From Gammaproteobacteria bacterium (GTDB taxonomy: Bacteria > Pseudomonadota > Gammaproteobacteria > Nitrococcales > Nitrococcaceae), in the NCBI GenBank assembly GCA_030433275.1, contig JAUILK010000022.1:1-56247 (forward strand): a DNA stretch of 56,247 bases, given 5' to 3'. How positions within the stretch are numbered: position 1 is the stretch's first letter; each line of letters begins with the position of its first letter. Shown here one piece after another: positions 9,886 to 18,369 of this stretch. The translations under genes and the position numbers were made by a program. Below the pieces are notes generated by a model, which saw only the letters and a list, made by a program, of their open reading frames with translations, was not told the DNA's origin and did not search any database.

Positions 9886-10011
9886 GCGGGATCGCGGCGC
9901 GAACCTGCATGGTGACAGAGGGCGTCGCGGAGATGAGTATGCACTCCCATTGAGACACGATTTACCGAGGACGCCGGATTCAGGGCCAATCAGGCGACAA
10001 ACAACCCGCGC

Positions 10012-10344
10012 TCACCGGGAGAGGTCGTGCTTGCGCTCTTCGTACTCCTGTTTGTCGATCTCACCGCGCGCGTAACGCTCCTGCAGGAGCTCAAGCGGGG
10101 TAGGGCGTCGAGAAGTGTCGGCACCTGATGTCTTGCGACTGTCGAGCCATCGAACCAGCACGACGACCAGAACGATGAGCCCGCCCCAGAAGAGAATCAT
10201 CATAAGACCACCAAACAGCATGTGTCCCCAGCCCCAGCCGGAGTGCCAAAATCCTGGAAAGTCGTCATGATGTTGGGCCAAAGCTGGGACAACCGTGGAA
10301 AGGCCGAGCAGCAAGCTACACAGTGACAACAGCGAACGCTTCAC
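10012..10344 (-). CDS. SHOCT-domain membrane protein with signal peptide
   Basis: A 110-residue protein with an N-terminal signal sequence (VKRSLLSLCSLLLGLSTVVP, cleavage after ALAQ), a His/Trp/Gly-rich segment, one membrane helix and a C-terminal SHOCT domain (LLQERYARGEIDKQEYEERK), a short oligomerisation module. I chose the GTG start because AAGGAG lies six bases before it; the ATG seven codons upstream has no such site. Proteins of this kind often neighbour copper pumps, but their role is unknown. It is convergent with copA. Confidence 0.82.
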   Translation of the reverse strand: MKRSLLSLCSLLLGLSTVVPALAQHHDDFPGFWHSGWGWGHMLFGGLMMILFWGGLIVLVVVLVRWLDSRKTSGADTSRRPTPLELLQERYARGEIDKQEYEERKHDLSR

Positions 10345-10426
10345 GTCGAGCTCCTTAAATACCAAAGATTTCCCTTGCAGGGCGGACCGGTTACCCCAGC
10401 TCCCCCAGGGTTCTGCTCGCGATCAT

Positions 10427-10461
10427 CTTGCCCCGCGCCTCGAAGGCGCGGTCGGGGCAAG
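10427..10461. terminator. Hairpin between the Met-rich gene and the SHOCT gene
   Basis: Left arm 10427-10440 pairs with 10444-10461 (eight outer and six inner pairs, separated by a four-base bulge GGTC on the right side). It lies just after the Met-rich reading frame on the minus strand. No U-run follows, so it is at best a weak or factor-assisted terminator. Confidence 0.35.
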
Positions 10462-10479
10462 GGCAACGGCAGCGACGGG

Positions 10480-10680
10480 TTAGTCATTATTGCCCTCCTT
10501 CATCGATTGCTGCGCCTGCATTTGCTCGAGCATCTGCTGCATCATGCCCTGCATCAGGTCCATGCGCTGTTGGCGCTTTTCCATATCCATGCCTTGAGGC
10601 GTACCGCCGGCACTCATCATGCCTTGCATGCCGCCCATGGCCTGACTCATCTGCCGCATGTGCTTCGCGACATAGCCCAC
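10480..10680 (-). CDS. Met-rich small protein, possible metal binder or N-terminally truncated gene
   Basis: A 66-residue frame with about fifteen methionines and many glutamines, in MGGMQGMMSAGG and LMQGMMQQMLEQMQAQ patterns. Clustered Met residues are typical of proteins that bind Cu(I) or Ag(I), which fits the copper genes on either side. The codon directly before the GTG start is a stop and no ribosome site or signal peptide is visible, so this may be the C-terminal part of a longer, damaged gene. No recognised domain. Confidence 0.42.
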   Translation of the reverse strand: MGYVAKHMRQMSQAMGGMQGMMSAGGTPQGMDMEKRQQRMDLMQGMMQQMLEQMQAQQSMKEGNND

Positions 10681-10823
10681 CTACATCCCTAATCGCCACA
10701 TAACGAATGAGGATAGGCCGCGTGCAGCCGCGACCTATCCCAAGCGTCTGGCCGAGCTTCGCCCGCCCGCCATGGTAGTGATGCACCTGCATCAGACGCT
10801 GGGGCGAGGCTTCTGCTAGCGAG

Positions 10824-11606
10824 TCACAACCGCAACCCGCCGTCGAGCTCCAGAACCCGACCGTTGAAGTAATCGTTCTCGAAGACGAACTGCGCGGCGT
10901 GGGCGACCTCCTCGGGGTCGCCAAGGCGCCCCAACGGGATCTGGGCCCGGAGTTTGTCGAGGATCTTCTCGGGCATTTTCTCCACCATGGCCGTGCGGCA
11001 AAATCCCGGGGCGATGGCGGCAACGCGAAGGTTGTAGCGGGCGAGCTCCCTGGCCCAAGTGACGGTCATCGCCGCCACTCCCGACTTGGCCGCCGAGTAA
11101 TTGGTCTGGCCGACGTTACCGGCGCGGCTGATACTCGAGACATTGAGGATGACCCCGGCGCTCGGCCTAGCGCCGTCATCCGCTCCGAGCTCGATCATGC
11201 GCGCCGCCGCCTCCCGGGCACAGAGGAAGACGCCGCGCATGTCGATATGCGAGACCGCATCCCAGTCCGCCAGCGACATCTTCTTGACGACCTGGCCCTG
11301 CTTGGCTTTGACCAGCAGGCCATCCTGGGTGATGCCGGCGTTGTTGATCAGCCCGTCGAGCGCACCGAAATCGCCTGCGAGTGCCTGGAAGCTCGCCTCG
11401 ACCTGGGACTCCTCGGTGAGGTCTACCGGGTAGGTCCGGCTCTGCGGGCCCGCCTGTTCGCACTGACTGCGGGTCTCGGCGAGACCCTTTTCATTCACGT
11501 CCAGCAGCGCGGTCTGCGCGCCGCATTGCGCGAGACGCACCGCCATGGCTCGGCCGAGGCCCCGGGCGGCGCCGGTAATTACGATTGTCTTGCCTTTCAA
11601 CTCCAT
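10824..11606 (-). CDS. SDR family 3-oxoacyl-(ACP/CoA) reductase, PhaB/FabG-like
   Basis: A 260-residue NAD(P)-dependent short-chain reductase: TGAARGLGRAM at residues 11-21 (cofactor loop), NNAG near 90, and the catalytic Ser and YSAAK in NVSSISRAGNVGQTNYSAAK. The C-terminus LELDGGLRL is FabG-like. As the last gene of a run with thiolase and PHA synthase it most likely reduces acetoacetyl-CoA to 3-hydroxybutyryl-CoA (PhaB role), although FabG-type activity cannot be excluded. AAGGAG seven bases before the ATG supports the start. Confidence 0.85.
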   Translation of the reverse strand: MELKGKTIVITGAARGLGRAMAVRLAQCGAQTALLDVNEKGLAETRSQCEQAGPQSRTYPVDLTEESQVEASFQALAGDFGALDGLINNAGITQDGLLVKAKQGQVVKKMSLADWDAVSHIDMRGVFLCAREAAARMIELGADDGARPSAGVILNVSSISRAGNVGQTNYSAAKSGVAAMTVTWARELARYNLRVAAIAPGFCRTAMVEKMPEKILDKLRAQIPLGRLGDPEEVAHAAQFVFENDYFNGRVLELDGGLRL

Positions 11607-11683
11607 ACTTGCGCTCCTTAATCACACAGGGCGAATATGAGCGGCCTCGAATCCAAGGCCGCCACTGACGCTCGCGGTGGACG

Positions 11684-12715
11684 TCATTGCGCCGTCAAGA
11701 TCAGTTTGATGGCCTTCTCCTTCGCCGCCTGGCCGAATACGTCGTAGGCATGCTCGATATCATCGAGGGCGAAGCGGTGGCTCACCAGGGCCGTGGGCTC
11801 CACGCCGCCGGCCTCGAGGGTGCGCATCAGCACCGGGATGGTGTTGGTGTTGACCAGCCCCGTGCGCACGGTGACGTTCTTGATCCACAGATCCTCCAAG
11901 TGGAACTCGACACTGGTGCCGTGCACACCGATGTTGGCGATGTGCCCGCCGGCGCGGACGATGCGCTGGCAGACCTCGAAGGTCTGCGGAATGCCCACCG
12001 CCTCCATGGCGACATCCACGCCTTCGCCACCGGTCAGCTTCATAACGGCGTCTACGGGGTCGCCGGCAATGGTGTCGGTCGCGCCGAGCTGGCGCGCCAT
12101 TGCCAGGCGGTTCTCATCCAGGTCGATCATGATGATCCGCGCCGGCGAATAGAACCGCGAGGTCAGCAGCGCCGCCAGCCCGATCGGGCCGGCACCGACG
12201 ATAGCCACCGTGTCGCCGAGCCCCACCTCGCCGTTGAGCGCGCCGATCTCGTGGCCGGTGGGCAGGATGTCGCTCAGCATCACCGCCGCGGCGGGATCCA
12301 TACCCTGCGGCAGGCGATAGAGGCTGTTGTCGGCATGGGGAATGCGCACGTACTCGGCCTGGGTGCCATCGATCAGATGGCCCAGGATCCAGCCGCCGTC
12401 GCGGCAGTGGGCGTACATGCCGCGTTTGCAGTAGTCGCAGTGACCGCAAGAGGTGACACAAGAGATAAGCACCTGATCGCCGGCCTGGAGGTTGGCCACC
12501 CCCTCGCCGACCGCCTCGATGACACCGACCCCCTCGTGGCCCAGGGTGCGCCCGGCCTCGACGGTGGGCACATCGCCCTTGAGGATGTGCAGATCGGTGC
12601 CGCAGAGGGTGGTGTGGGTGATGCGCACCACGGCGTCCGTGGGATGCTCGACCCCCGGTTGGGGTTTGTCCTCCCAGACCCGCTGGCCCGGCCCGTGATA
12701 AACGAGTGCTTTCAT
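11684..12715 (-). CDS. Zinc-dependent medium-chain alcohol dehydrogenase
   Basis: A 343-residue MDR enzyme. The catalytic zinc ligands are in TTLCGTDLHI and GHEGVG, the structural zinc lobe has four cysteines in CGHCDYCKRGMYAHC (around residues 90-104), and the nucleotide fold has GAGPIGLAALL near 175 with a downstream acidic residue (IDLDENR) that favours NAD. It probably interconverts ethanol or another short alcohol and its aldehyde, providing a redox outlet next to the acetyl-CoA/acetate genes. It sits between thiolase and SDR with gaps of about 70 bases. Confidence 0.88.
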   Translation of the reverse strand: MKALVYHGPGQRVWEDKPQPGVEHPTDAVVRITHTTLCGTDLHILKGDVPTVEAGRTLGHEGVGVIEAVGEGVANLQAGDQVLISCVTSCGHCDYCKRGMYAHCRDGGWILGHLIDGTQAEYVRIPHADNSLYRLPQGMDPAAAVMLSDILPTGHEIGALNGEVGLGDTVAIVGAGPIGLAALLTSRFYSPARIIMIDLDENRLAMARQLGATDTIAGDPVDAVMKLTGGEGVDVAMEAVGIPQTFEVCQRIVRAGGHIANIGVHGTSVEFHLEDLWIKNVTVRTGLVNTNTIPVLMRTLEAGGVEPTALVSHRFALDDIEHAYDVFGQAAKEKAIKLILTAQ

Positions 12716-12784
12716 GGCTCGCTCTCCCCGATGGGCGCCGGCCGGCGCGTCGATCCCCGGCCTGCGCGTGGTAAAGCCGCACGC

Positions 12785-13972
12785 TTACGCCAGGCGCTCC
12801 AGCGCCAGTGCGATGCCCTGGCCGCCGCCGATGCACAGCGTGACCATACCGCGGTGCACCCCGTCCCGCGCCATGGCGTGCAGCAGCCGTGTGGTGAGCA
12901 CGGCGCCGGTGGCGCCGATAGGGTGGCCGTGGGCGATGGCGCCGCCCTCTACGTTGACGATATCCTCGTCGAGCCCGAGGTCGCGGGTCACCGCGATGAC
13001 GATGGCGGCGAAGGCCTCGTTGATCTCGATGCGCTCGATATCGTCGGTGCTCCAGTGCGCGCGCGAGAGCGCCTGACGCACCGCCGGCACCGGGCCGAGG
13101 CCGAAATCGCCGGGCTCCACGGCGCCGACGCCGTAGCTCACCAGCCGCGCCATGGGCTCCAGGCCCCGGCGCTCGGCAAAGGCGCGATCGGCGACGATCA
13201 TTGCCGCCGCGGCCGTGTTGAGCCCCGGTGCGTTGCCGGCGGTGATGGTGCCCTCCTTGCGAAACGCGGGCCTGAGCTTGGCCAGGCTCTCGACGGTGGT
13301 ATCCGGGCGATTGTGCTCGTCGCGCGCGAAGGCCACGGTGCCTTTGCGGGATTTGATCTCCACCGGTGCGATCTCGGCGTCGAAGCGTCCCGCCGCCTGC
13401 GCCTCGCTGAAGCGCTGCTGGCTGCGCGCCGCCCACGCGTCCTGGGCCTCGCGGCTGATGTCGTAGCGGCTCGCCAGATCCTCGGTGTGCCAACCCGAGT
13501 GCTCATCGGAGAAGGCATCGTTGAGCCCGTCGCGCAGCATGCTGTCGTAGATCTGCGCATCGCCCATGCGATGGCCCCAGCGCCCGGCCAGATCCACGTA
13601 CGGCGCGAGATCCATGTTCTCCATGCCGCCGGCGACGGCGCAGTCGATGTGTCCGAGCATCACCTCCTGGGCGGCGCTCGCGACAGCCTGGGCGCCGGAG
13701 CCGCAGACCCGGTTGACCGTCATCGCCGGTACCGCCACCGGCACTCCGCCATGGATCGCCGCCTGGCGCGCCGGATTCATTTTCGCGCCGGCCTGGATGA
13801 CATGGCCCATAACCACGCTCTGCACGGCCTCGGGCTCGACTCCCGAGCGGCGCAGCGCCTCGGCGATCGCCGAGGCGCCGAGCGCGGTGGCGGGCGTGCC
13901 CTTGAGCGTGCCGCCATAGGTACCGATGGCCGTGCGCACCGGGGCACAGAGAACGACATTGGATTCCTTCAT
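12785..13972 (-). CDS. phaA: Acetyl-CoA acetyltransferase (thiolase), PhaA-like
   Basis: A 395-residue biosynthetic-type thiolase that condenses two acetyl-CoA to acetoacetyl-CoA. The nucleophilic Cys is residue 90 in NRVCGSGAQA; the catalytic His is in GHPIGATGAVL and the second Cys in LCIGGGQGIAL near the C-terminus. GAGGTGAGCC precedes the ATG. Position next to phaC and an SDR gives the three-step route from acetyl-CoA to poly-3-hydroxybutyrate, so the PhaA role is likely. Confidence 0.92.
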   Translation of the reverse strand: MKESNVVLCAPVRTAIGTYGGTLKGTPATALGASAIAEALRRSGVEPEAVQSVVMGHVIQAGAKMNPARQAAIHGGVPVAVPAMTVNRVCGSGAQAVASAAQEVMLGHIDCAVAGGMENMDLAPYVDLAGRWGHRMGDAQIYDSMLRDGLNDAFSDEHSGWHTEDLASRYDISREAQDAWAARSQQRFSEAQAAGRFDAEIAPVEIKSRKGTVAFARDEHNRPDTTVESLAKLRPAFRKEGTITAGNAPGLNTAAAAMIVADRAFAERRGLEPMARLVSYGVGAVEPGDFGLGPVPAVRQALSRAHWSTDDIERIEINEAFAAIVIAVTRDLGLDEDIVNVEGGAIAHGHPIGATGAVLTTRLLHAMARDGVHRGMVTLCIGGGQGIALALERLA

Positions 13973-14075
13973 GATGGCTCACCTCGCTGTGTAGGTTATT
14001 GGCGGCGCCTGACGGCGCGGTTGATACGAATTCCCTTACTGCTCCAGGCGCGACCTGCCCGTCTGCCGAACCGAC

Positions 14076-15836
14076 TCACGGCTCCAGCACATAGCGCCCC
14101 GGTGCCTCATCCAGGGCGGGATATCCCGGCGCGGCGCCCGGCTCTCGGGCCGGCACCCACTCGCCGCTGCGCCTCTCCAGCCAGCCCTGCCAGCAGGGCC
14201 ACCAGGAGCCCTCGTGGTGCACCGCCTTGGCCTGCCAGCCGTCCGGGTCCACGAACGGCTCGCCCTGGTGGATGGTCGAGATCTGATGGAAGCGGCGGGA
14301 ATGGCCGGGCGGGTTGACGATGCCGGCATTGTGCCCGCCGCTGGAGAGCACGAAGGTCACCTCCGCTGGCGTCAGCCACTGGACCTTGTAGACGGAGCGC
14401 CAGGGGGCGACATGATCCTTGAGGGTACTGACGGCGAACACGGGAATCTCGATATCGGTCAGGGACACGGGCCGTCCGTCCACCCGGTAGCGCCCGCCGG
14501 CGAGGTCGTTGTCGAGGAACAGCCATCGCAGGTACTCGCTGTGCATGCGTGCCGGCATGCGCGTGCCATCGGCGTTCCAGGCCATCAGGTCGAACATAGG
14601 CGGACGCTCGCCGGCCAGGTAGCTGCGCACCATCGCCGACCAGATCAGGTCCTTGGAACGTAGCAGTTGGAAGGCACCGGCCATCTGGCGGGTGTCCAGA
14701 TACCCCTTCACGGCCATGGTGTCCTCAAGAAAGCGCACCTGATCCTCGTCGATGAACAGCATCAACTCGCCGGCCTCGCTGAAATCGGTCTGCGCGGCGA
14801 GCAGCGTGAGGCTGGCGAGGCGCTCGTCGCCGTCGCGGCCCATGGCGGCCGCGGCAATCGCGAGCAGCGTCCCGCCCAGGCAGTAACCGACCCCGTGGAC
14901 CCGCTGCTGCGGGCAGATGGCGGTGACCGCATCCAGCGCCGCCATGACCCCCAGGCGGCGATAGTCGGCCATGCCCAGGTCCCGCTCCGCGCCGCCCGGG
15001 TTCTTCCAGGAGAGGACGAACACGGTGTGGCCCTGCTCCACCAGATACCGCACCAGGGAGTTCTCCGGGGAGAGGTCGAGGATGTAGTACTTCATGATCC
15101 AGGCCGGCACGATCAGCACCGGCTCGGCGTGGACCTTGTCCGTGGCGGGCCGGTACTGGATGAGCTCGATGAGCCGGTTGCGATAGACCACCTGGCCCGG
15201 CGTCACCGCCACGTCCTGGCCGACCCGATAGTCCTCCACCCCTACTGGGCCTTGCCCCGTCAGCTGCCGTTGCCAGTCCTCCCGGAGGTTGCTGGCGCCG
15301 CGGGCGAGATTCGCGCCACCCTCGCGCCGCGTCTGCTCGATCAGCTCCGGATTGGTGGCGAGGAAGTTCGACGGCGACCAGACGTCGAGCATCTGTCGCG
15401 CGCCGAAGGTTACCATCGCCTCATGGTGGCGCGAGACCCCCGGTACGTCGGTGGTCGCCGCATGCCACCACTGCTGCTGCAGCAGGAAGCCCTGGTAGAG
15501 CATGTTGAAGGGCCAGCGTTGCCAGGCGTCGCCGCGAAAGCGCTTGTCCTGGGGCAGTGGCTCGATGCAGCGTTCGCAGCTGGCGTCCCGGCAGGCCCGC
15601 TCGCAGTAGCTGCCAAAACGTTGCCACTTGCGCACGGCCTTGCCGAGCAGCGCGGCCTGCTTGTCCGGTGACATGAGCAGGTGCTGGGCCCAGTCCCACC
15701 AGGCCTGGTTGAGGGCGCTGGGTGACAGCCCGCCGGTGAGCATCCCCACCAGCGCGTTCAGGCTTTGGTCGGCCATGCGCCTGGGTGCGGCGGCCGCCTG
15801 CTCTTCGACGGTACGCCTTTTCACAGTGTCGTCCAT
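14076..15836 (-). CDS. phaC: Class I poly(3-hydroxyalkanoate) synthase PhaC
   Basis: A 586-residue synthase that polymerises (R)-3-hydroxyacyl-CoA into PHA granules. The alpha/beta hydrolase core holds the lipase-like box GVGYCLGGT with the nucleophile Cys319, the catalytic Asp at about 474 (LKDHVAPW) and His at about 502 (SSGGHNAG). Length and the N-terminal WWDWAQ region fit class I, which works without PhaE or PhaR. Its ATG shares one base with the pta stop (TGATG), so translation is probably coupled to the acetyl-phosphate genes, an unusual partnership. Confidence 0.94.
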   Translation of the reverse strand: MDDTVKRRTVEEQAAAAPRRMADQSLNALVGMLTGGLSPSALNQAWWDWAQHLLMSPDKQAALLGKAVRKWQRFGSYCERACRDASCERCIEPLPQDKRFRGDAWQRWPFNMLYQGFLLQQQWWHAATTDVPGVSRHHEAMVTFGARQMLDVWSPSNFLATNPELIEQTRREGGANLARGASNLREDWQRQLTGQGPVGVEDYRVGQDVAVTPGQVVYRNRLIELIQYRPATDKVHAEPVLIVPAWIMKYYILDLSPENSLVRYLVEQGHTVFVLSWKNPGGAERDLGMADYRRLGVMAALDAVTAICPQQRVHGVGYCLGGTLLAIAAAAMGRDGDERLASLTLLAAQTDFSEAGELMLFIDEDQVRFLEDTMAVKGYLDTRQMAGAFQLLRSKDLIWSAMVRSYLAGERPPMFDLMAWNADGTRMPARMHSEYLRWLFLDNDLAGGRYRVDGRPVSLTDIEIPVFAVSTLKDHVAPWRSVYKVQWLTPAEVTFVLSSGGHNAGIVNPPGHSRRFHQISTIHQGEPFVDPDGWQAKAVHHEGSWWPCWQGWLERRSGEWVPAREPGAAPGYPALDEAPGRYVLEP

Positions 15837-16858
15837 CAGCGCACCTCCATCGGGCAGCAGACCGATTCGGGCTGCGGAGCGCAGCCGAAGGCGGACTCCG
15901 CCTCCGGGCGGGAGGGCGCAGGCATGCGGATGCCCGCCCGGTACATCAGCGCCGCTCCCGCCAGCCCCGCTAGACGCCCGGCCGGCGGATCGGCCCGGGA
16001 GCTCAGCACCACCGGTGCCGCCAGCCCCATGACCACGCCCGCCGCCGTGGCCCCGGCGTGGTACTCCAGGTTCTTTGCAAGGACATTGCCGGAGACCAGA
16101 TCCGGCATGAGCAGGATGTCCGCCCTGCCCGCCACCGGCGAGTCGATGCCCTTCTCCCGCGCGGCGCGCGCCGAGATGGCGTTGTCGAAGGCGAGCGGCC
16201 CGTCGACCTCGGCGCCGGCGATCTGCCCGCGGCGGGCCATCAGCGTCAGGCAGGCGGCGTCCAGGCTGGAGCCGATGGCCGGGTTCACCGTCTCCACGGC
16301 GGAGATCACCGCCGCGCGCGGCATCTCGACGCCCACCATGTGCATCAGCTCGATGGCGTTCTGCAGAATCTGCGCCTTGGCGCTGAGCTCCGGCGCGATG
16401 TTCACCGCCGCATCGGTGACGGCGAGCAGCCGCGGGTGCTCGGGCACATCCACCAGGAAGACGTGACTCACGCGCCGGCCGGGCTGGCGCAGGCCGTGCT
16501 CGCCGTCGAGCACGGCGCGCATGAGCGCATCGGTGTGGATGTGCCCCTTCATCAGCGCCTCGGCGCGTCCTGTGCGCACGAGCTCCACCCCCGTGCGGGC
16601 GGCGTCCGCCTCGGAGTCGACCTCAATGACGCTCTCGGGGTCGACCTCCCAGCCGAGTGCCGAGGCGACCTCGACGATCTCGGCGGCTCGGCCGAGGAGT
16701 ACGGGCTCGGCGATCCCGAGCCGCGCCGCCTCGCGGGCCGTCTCCAGGACCGCGCCCTGGGCCGCGTTGACCACGGCCACCCGGATCGGCTCTCCGCCCC
16801 GGGCCTGCTGGATGAGGTCATCGAGCGTGGCAAGTCGTTGAGCGGCAGAGTGGGTCAT
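15836..16858 (-). CDS. pta: Phosphate acetyl/butyryltransferase, short form
   Basis: Transfers the acyl group between acyl-CoA and phosphate, giving acetyl phosphate for AckA. The 340-residue protein is the single-domain PTA/PTB type: LMKGHIHTDALMRAVL near residue 100, TDAAVNIAPEL, and the signature GPLAFDNAISARAA and LLMPDLVSGNVLAKNLEY. The frame extends eight codons further upstream, but the ATG at 16858 has AGGAGG five bases before it and overlaps the ackA stop as ATGA, so this start is firm. The C-terminal 30 residues (after MYRAGIRMP) look like a non-family extension. Confidence 0.93.
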   Translation of the reverse strand: MTHSAAQRLATLDDLIQQARGGEPIRVAVVNAAQGAVLETAREAARLGIAEPVLLGRAAEIVEVASALGWEVDPESVIEVDSEADAARTGVELVRTGRAEALMKGHIHTDALMRAVLDGEHGLRQPGRRVSHVFLVDVPEHPRLLAVTDAAVNIAPELSAKAQILQNAIELMHMVGVEMPRAAVISAVETVNPAIGSSLDAACLTLMARRGQIAGAEVDGPLAFDNAISARAAREKGIDSPVAGRADILLMPDLVSGNVLAKNLEYHAGATAAGVVMGLAAPVVLSSRADPPAGRLAGLAGAALMYRAGIRMPAPSRPEAESAFGCAPQPESVCCPMEVR

Positions 16859-18048
16859 GTGTCCTCCTGTCCGTCGGTGCACAGGCGCTGCACGTGGGTG
16901 GCGATCATGAGCTCTTCATCGGTGGTCACCGCCTCCACCCGGACCGGGCTGTCGGCGGCGGAGATCGGCGGCTCGGGAGCGCCGTTGCGCCGGGGATCCA
17001 GAGTGATGCCGAGATACTCCAGGCCCTCACAGATCTGCGCGCGTACGGCCGGCGCATTCGCGCCGATGCCGCCGGTGAACACCAGCCGGTCCAGCCCCCC
17101 GAGCGCGGCGCTCAGGGCACCGATGAACTGGCGCGCGCGGTGGCAGAAGTAATCGATCGCCGCCGCAGCCTCCGGCGTGTCGTCGCGGCGCGCGAGCAGC
17201 TCACGCATGTCGGCGCTCACTCCGGAGATACCCAGCAGGCCCGAGCGCCGGTAGAGCAGCGCCTCGAGCGCTTGCGCATCGAGCCCGCGCCCTGCCAGAT
17301 GCAGTACGATGCCGGGGTCCAGATCGCCGCTGCGCGTGCCCATGGGCAGGCCGCCCAGGGCGCTGAACCCCATCGTGGTCTCGACGCTGCGTCCATCCCG
17401 GAGCGCCGTCATGGAGGCCCCGTTACCCAGGTGCGCCACGATCATCCGCTCGCTAAGTGCTCCGGGCCCGTGGCGGCGGGCCACGTCCTCGACGATGAAC
17501 TCGTAGGACAGCCCGTGGAAGCCGTAGCGACGCACCCCCTGGGCCTCGTACTCCCGGGGCAATCCCGTGTGCCGGGCGACCTCGGGCAGACTGTGGTGGA
17601 ACGCCGTATCGAAACAGGCGAGCTGGGGCACCTGCGGGAAATGCGCGCGCATGGCGGCGATGCCCGCGAGATTGTGCGGCAGGTGCAGCGGGGCCAGGGA
17701 AATCAGCCCCTGCAGCCGCCGCAGCAGCTCGTCGTCGACCCGCTGCGGGCAGTCGCAGTCCGGGCCGCCGTGGACCACGCGATGGCCCACACCGAGAAGA
17801 GGCAGTCGTTCCTCCTGCTCGCGCAAGAGATGGTCGACCCGCGCGATGGCCGCCGCATGATCCGGGAGCGACGCTTGTCTATCCGCCACCGTTCGCCCCG
17901 CACTGTCAGCGACCCGAAGCCGTCCCTGGGCGGTGCCGATGCCGCTGGCCGCTCCCCGCAACCGGCGAGTCGGTCCGTCGCTGAGCTCGAAGACGGCGAA
18001 CTTCAGACTGGATGAGCCGCAGTTGACCACTAGAATGGAATCGGTCAT
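16855..18048 (-). CDS. ackA: Acetate kinase AckA
   Basis: A 397-residue acetate/propionate kinase converting acetyl phosphate + ADP to acetate + ATP. Motifs are VVNCGSSSLKF at the N-terminus, HRVVHGG, FDTAFH (catalytic Asp), YGFHGLSYEF, MGTRSGDLDP (catalytic Arg) and TDEELMIATH (terminal Glu). It is a stand-alone kinase, unlike the second copy in the window (23202-26858), which is fused to an ion pump. It starts nine bases after the DUF2933 gene, and its stop overlaps the pta start. Confidence 0.95.
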   Translation of the reverse strand: MTDSILVVNCGSSSLKFAVFELSDGPTRRLRGAASGIGTAQGRLRVADSAGRTVADRQASLPDHAAAIARVDHLLREQEERLPLLGVGHRVVHGGPDCDCPQRVDDELLRRLQGLISLAPLHLPHNLAGIAAMRAHFPQVPQLACFDTAFHHSLPEVARHTGLPREYEAQGVRRYGFHGLSYEFIVEDVARRHGPGALSERMIVAHLGNGASMTALRDGRSVETTMGFSALGGLPMGTRSGDLDPGIVLHLAGRGLDAQALEALLYRRSGLLGISGVSADMRELLARRDDTPEAAAAIDYFCHRARQFIGALSAALGGLDRLVFTGGIGANAPAVRAQICEGLEYLGITLDPRRNGAPEPPISAADSPVRVEAVTTDEELMIATHVQRLCTDGQEDT

Positions 18049-18057
18049 CGCCCTGCC

Positions 18058-18246
18058 CTATATCTCTTTCTCGTGGGCGTGCGGCTTCGCGGGCTCGTCA
18101 CTCTTGCCCTCATCACTGTTGCCCTTGCCGTGGGAGCGATGGCCATGGCCGCCACAGCCGCCGCCCATTCGGTGACCGAATAGGTGCATGCCGATGAAGC
18201 CGCCGCCCAGCACCACCCAGAGCCAATTCTCCGCCAGCCAGCTCAT
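18058..18246 (-). CDS. DUF2933-like small membrane protein
   Basis: A 62-residue protein: one membrane helix (LWVVLGGGFIGMHLF) followed by a Gly/His-rich tail with HGHRSHGKG and AHEKE. This is the pattern of DUF2933, small proteins of unknown function often beside metal-efflux genes. The ATG at 18246 is preceded by AGGGAG eight bases away; the frame is open for 24 more codons, but that part lies in the promoter region. It is the first gene after an FNR-like promoter and leads into ackA-pta-phaC. Confidence 0.75.
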   Translation of the reverse strand: MSWLAENWLWVVLGGGFIGMHLFGHRMGGGCGGHGHRSHGKGNSDEGKSDEPAKPHAHEKEI

Positions 18247-18283
18247 CTCGGGTTTCTCCCTTCGTCCAAGCTCATAAATCGAC

Positions 18284-18323
18284 ATTATCCGGGGCGTTAA
18301 ACTGGTGCCTTGATCCAAGTCAA
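18284..18323 (-). promoter_or_regulatory. FNR/ANR-like box and -10 element of the ackA-pta-phaC unit
   Basis: TTGATCCAAGTCAA at 18310-18323 matches the FNR consensus TTGATnnnnATCAA with one mismatch. On the minus strand a GATAAT sits at 18289-18284, so the expected start of transcription (about 18276) is close to 41 bases from the centre of the box, the class II activator position. This suggests induction under low oxygen. The right end of the box overlaps the 18321-18353 hairpin. Confidence 0.6.
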
Positions 18324-18353
18324 TCTCAACCCACCCCAGGTGGGTTGAGATTG
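18321..18353. terminator. Perfect 15-bp inverted repeat after the DUF3141 gene
   Basis: Arms 18321-18335 and 18339-18353 are exact reverse complements with a three-base loop. It begins 17 bases after the DUF3141 stop on the minus strand. There is no U-run, so it is either a Rho-assisted terminator or an mRNA 3' stabiliser separating this gene from the next promoter. Confidence 0.55.
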
Positions 18354-18369
18354 AAGTAAAGTTGTCTCC

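Noticed and set aside
11687-14317. An 876-codon open frame on the plus strand
   Set aside because: It runs antisense through the alcohol dehydrogenase and thiolase genes, has low-complexity His/Asp/Arg composition and no recognisable family.
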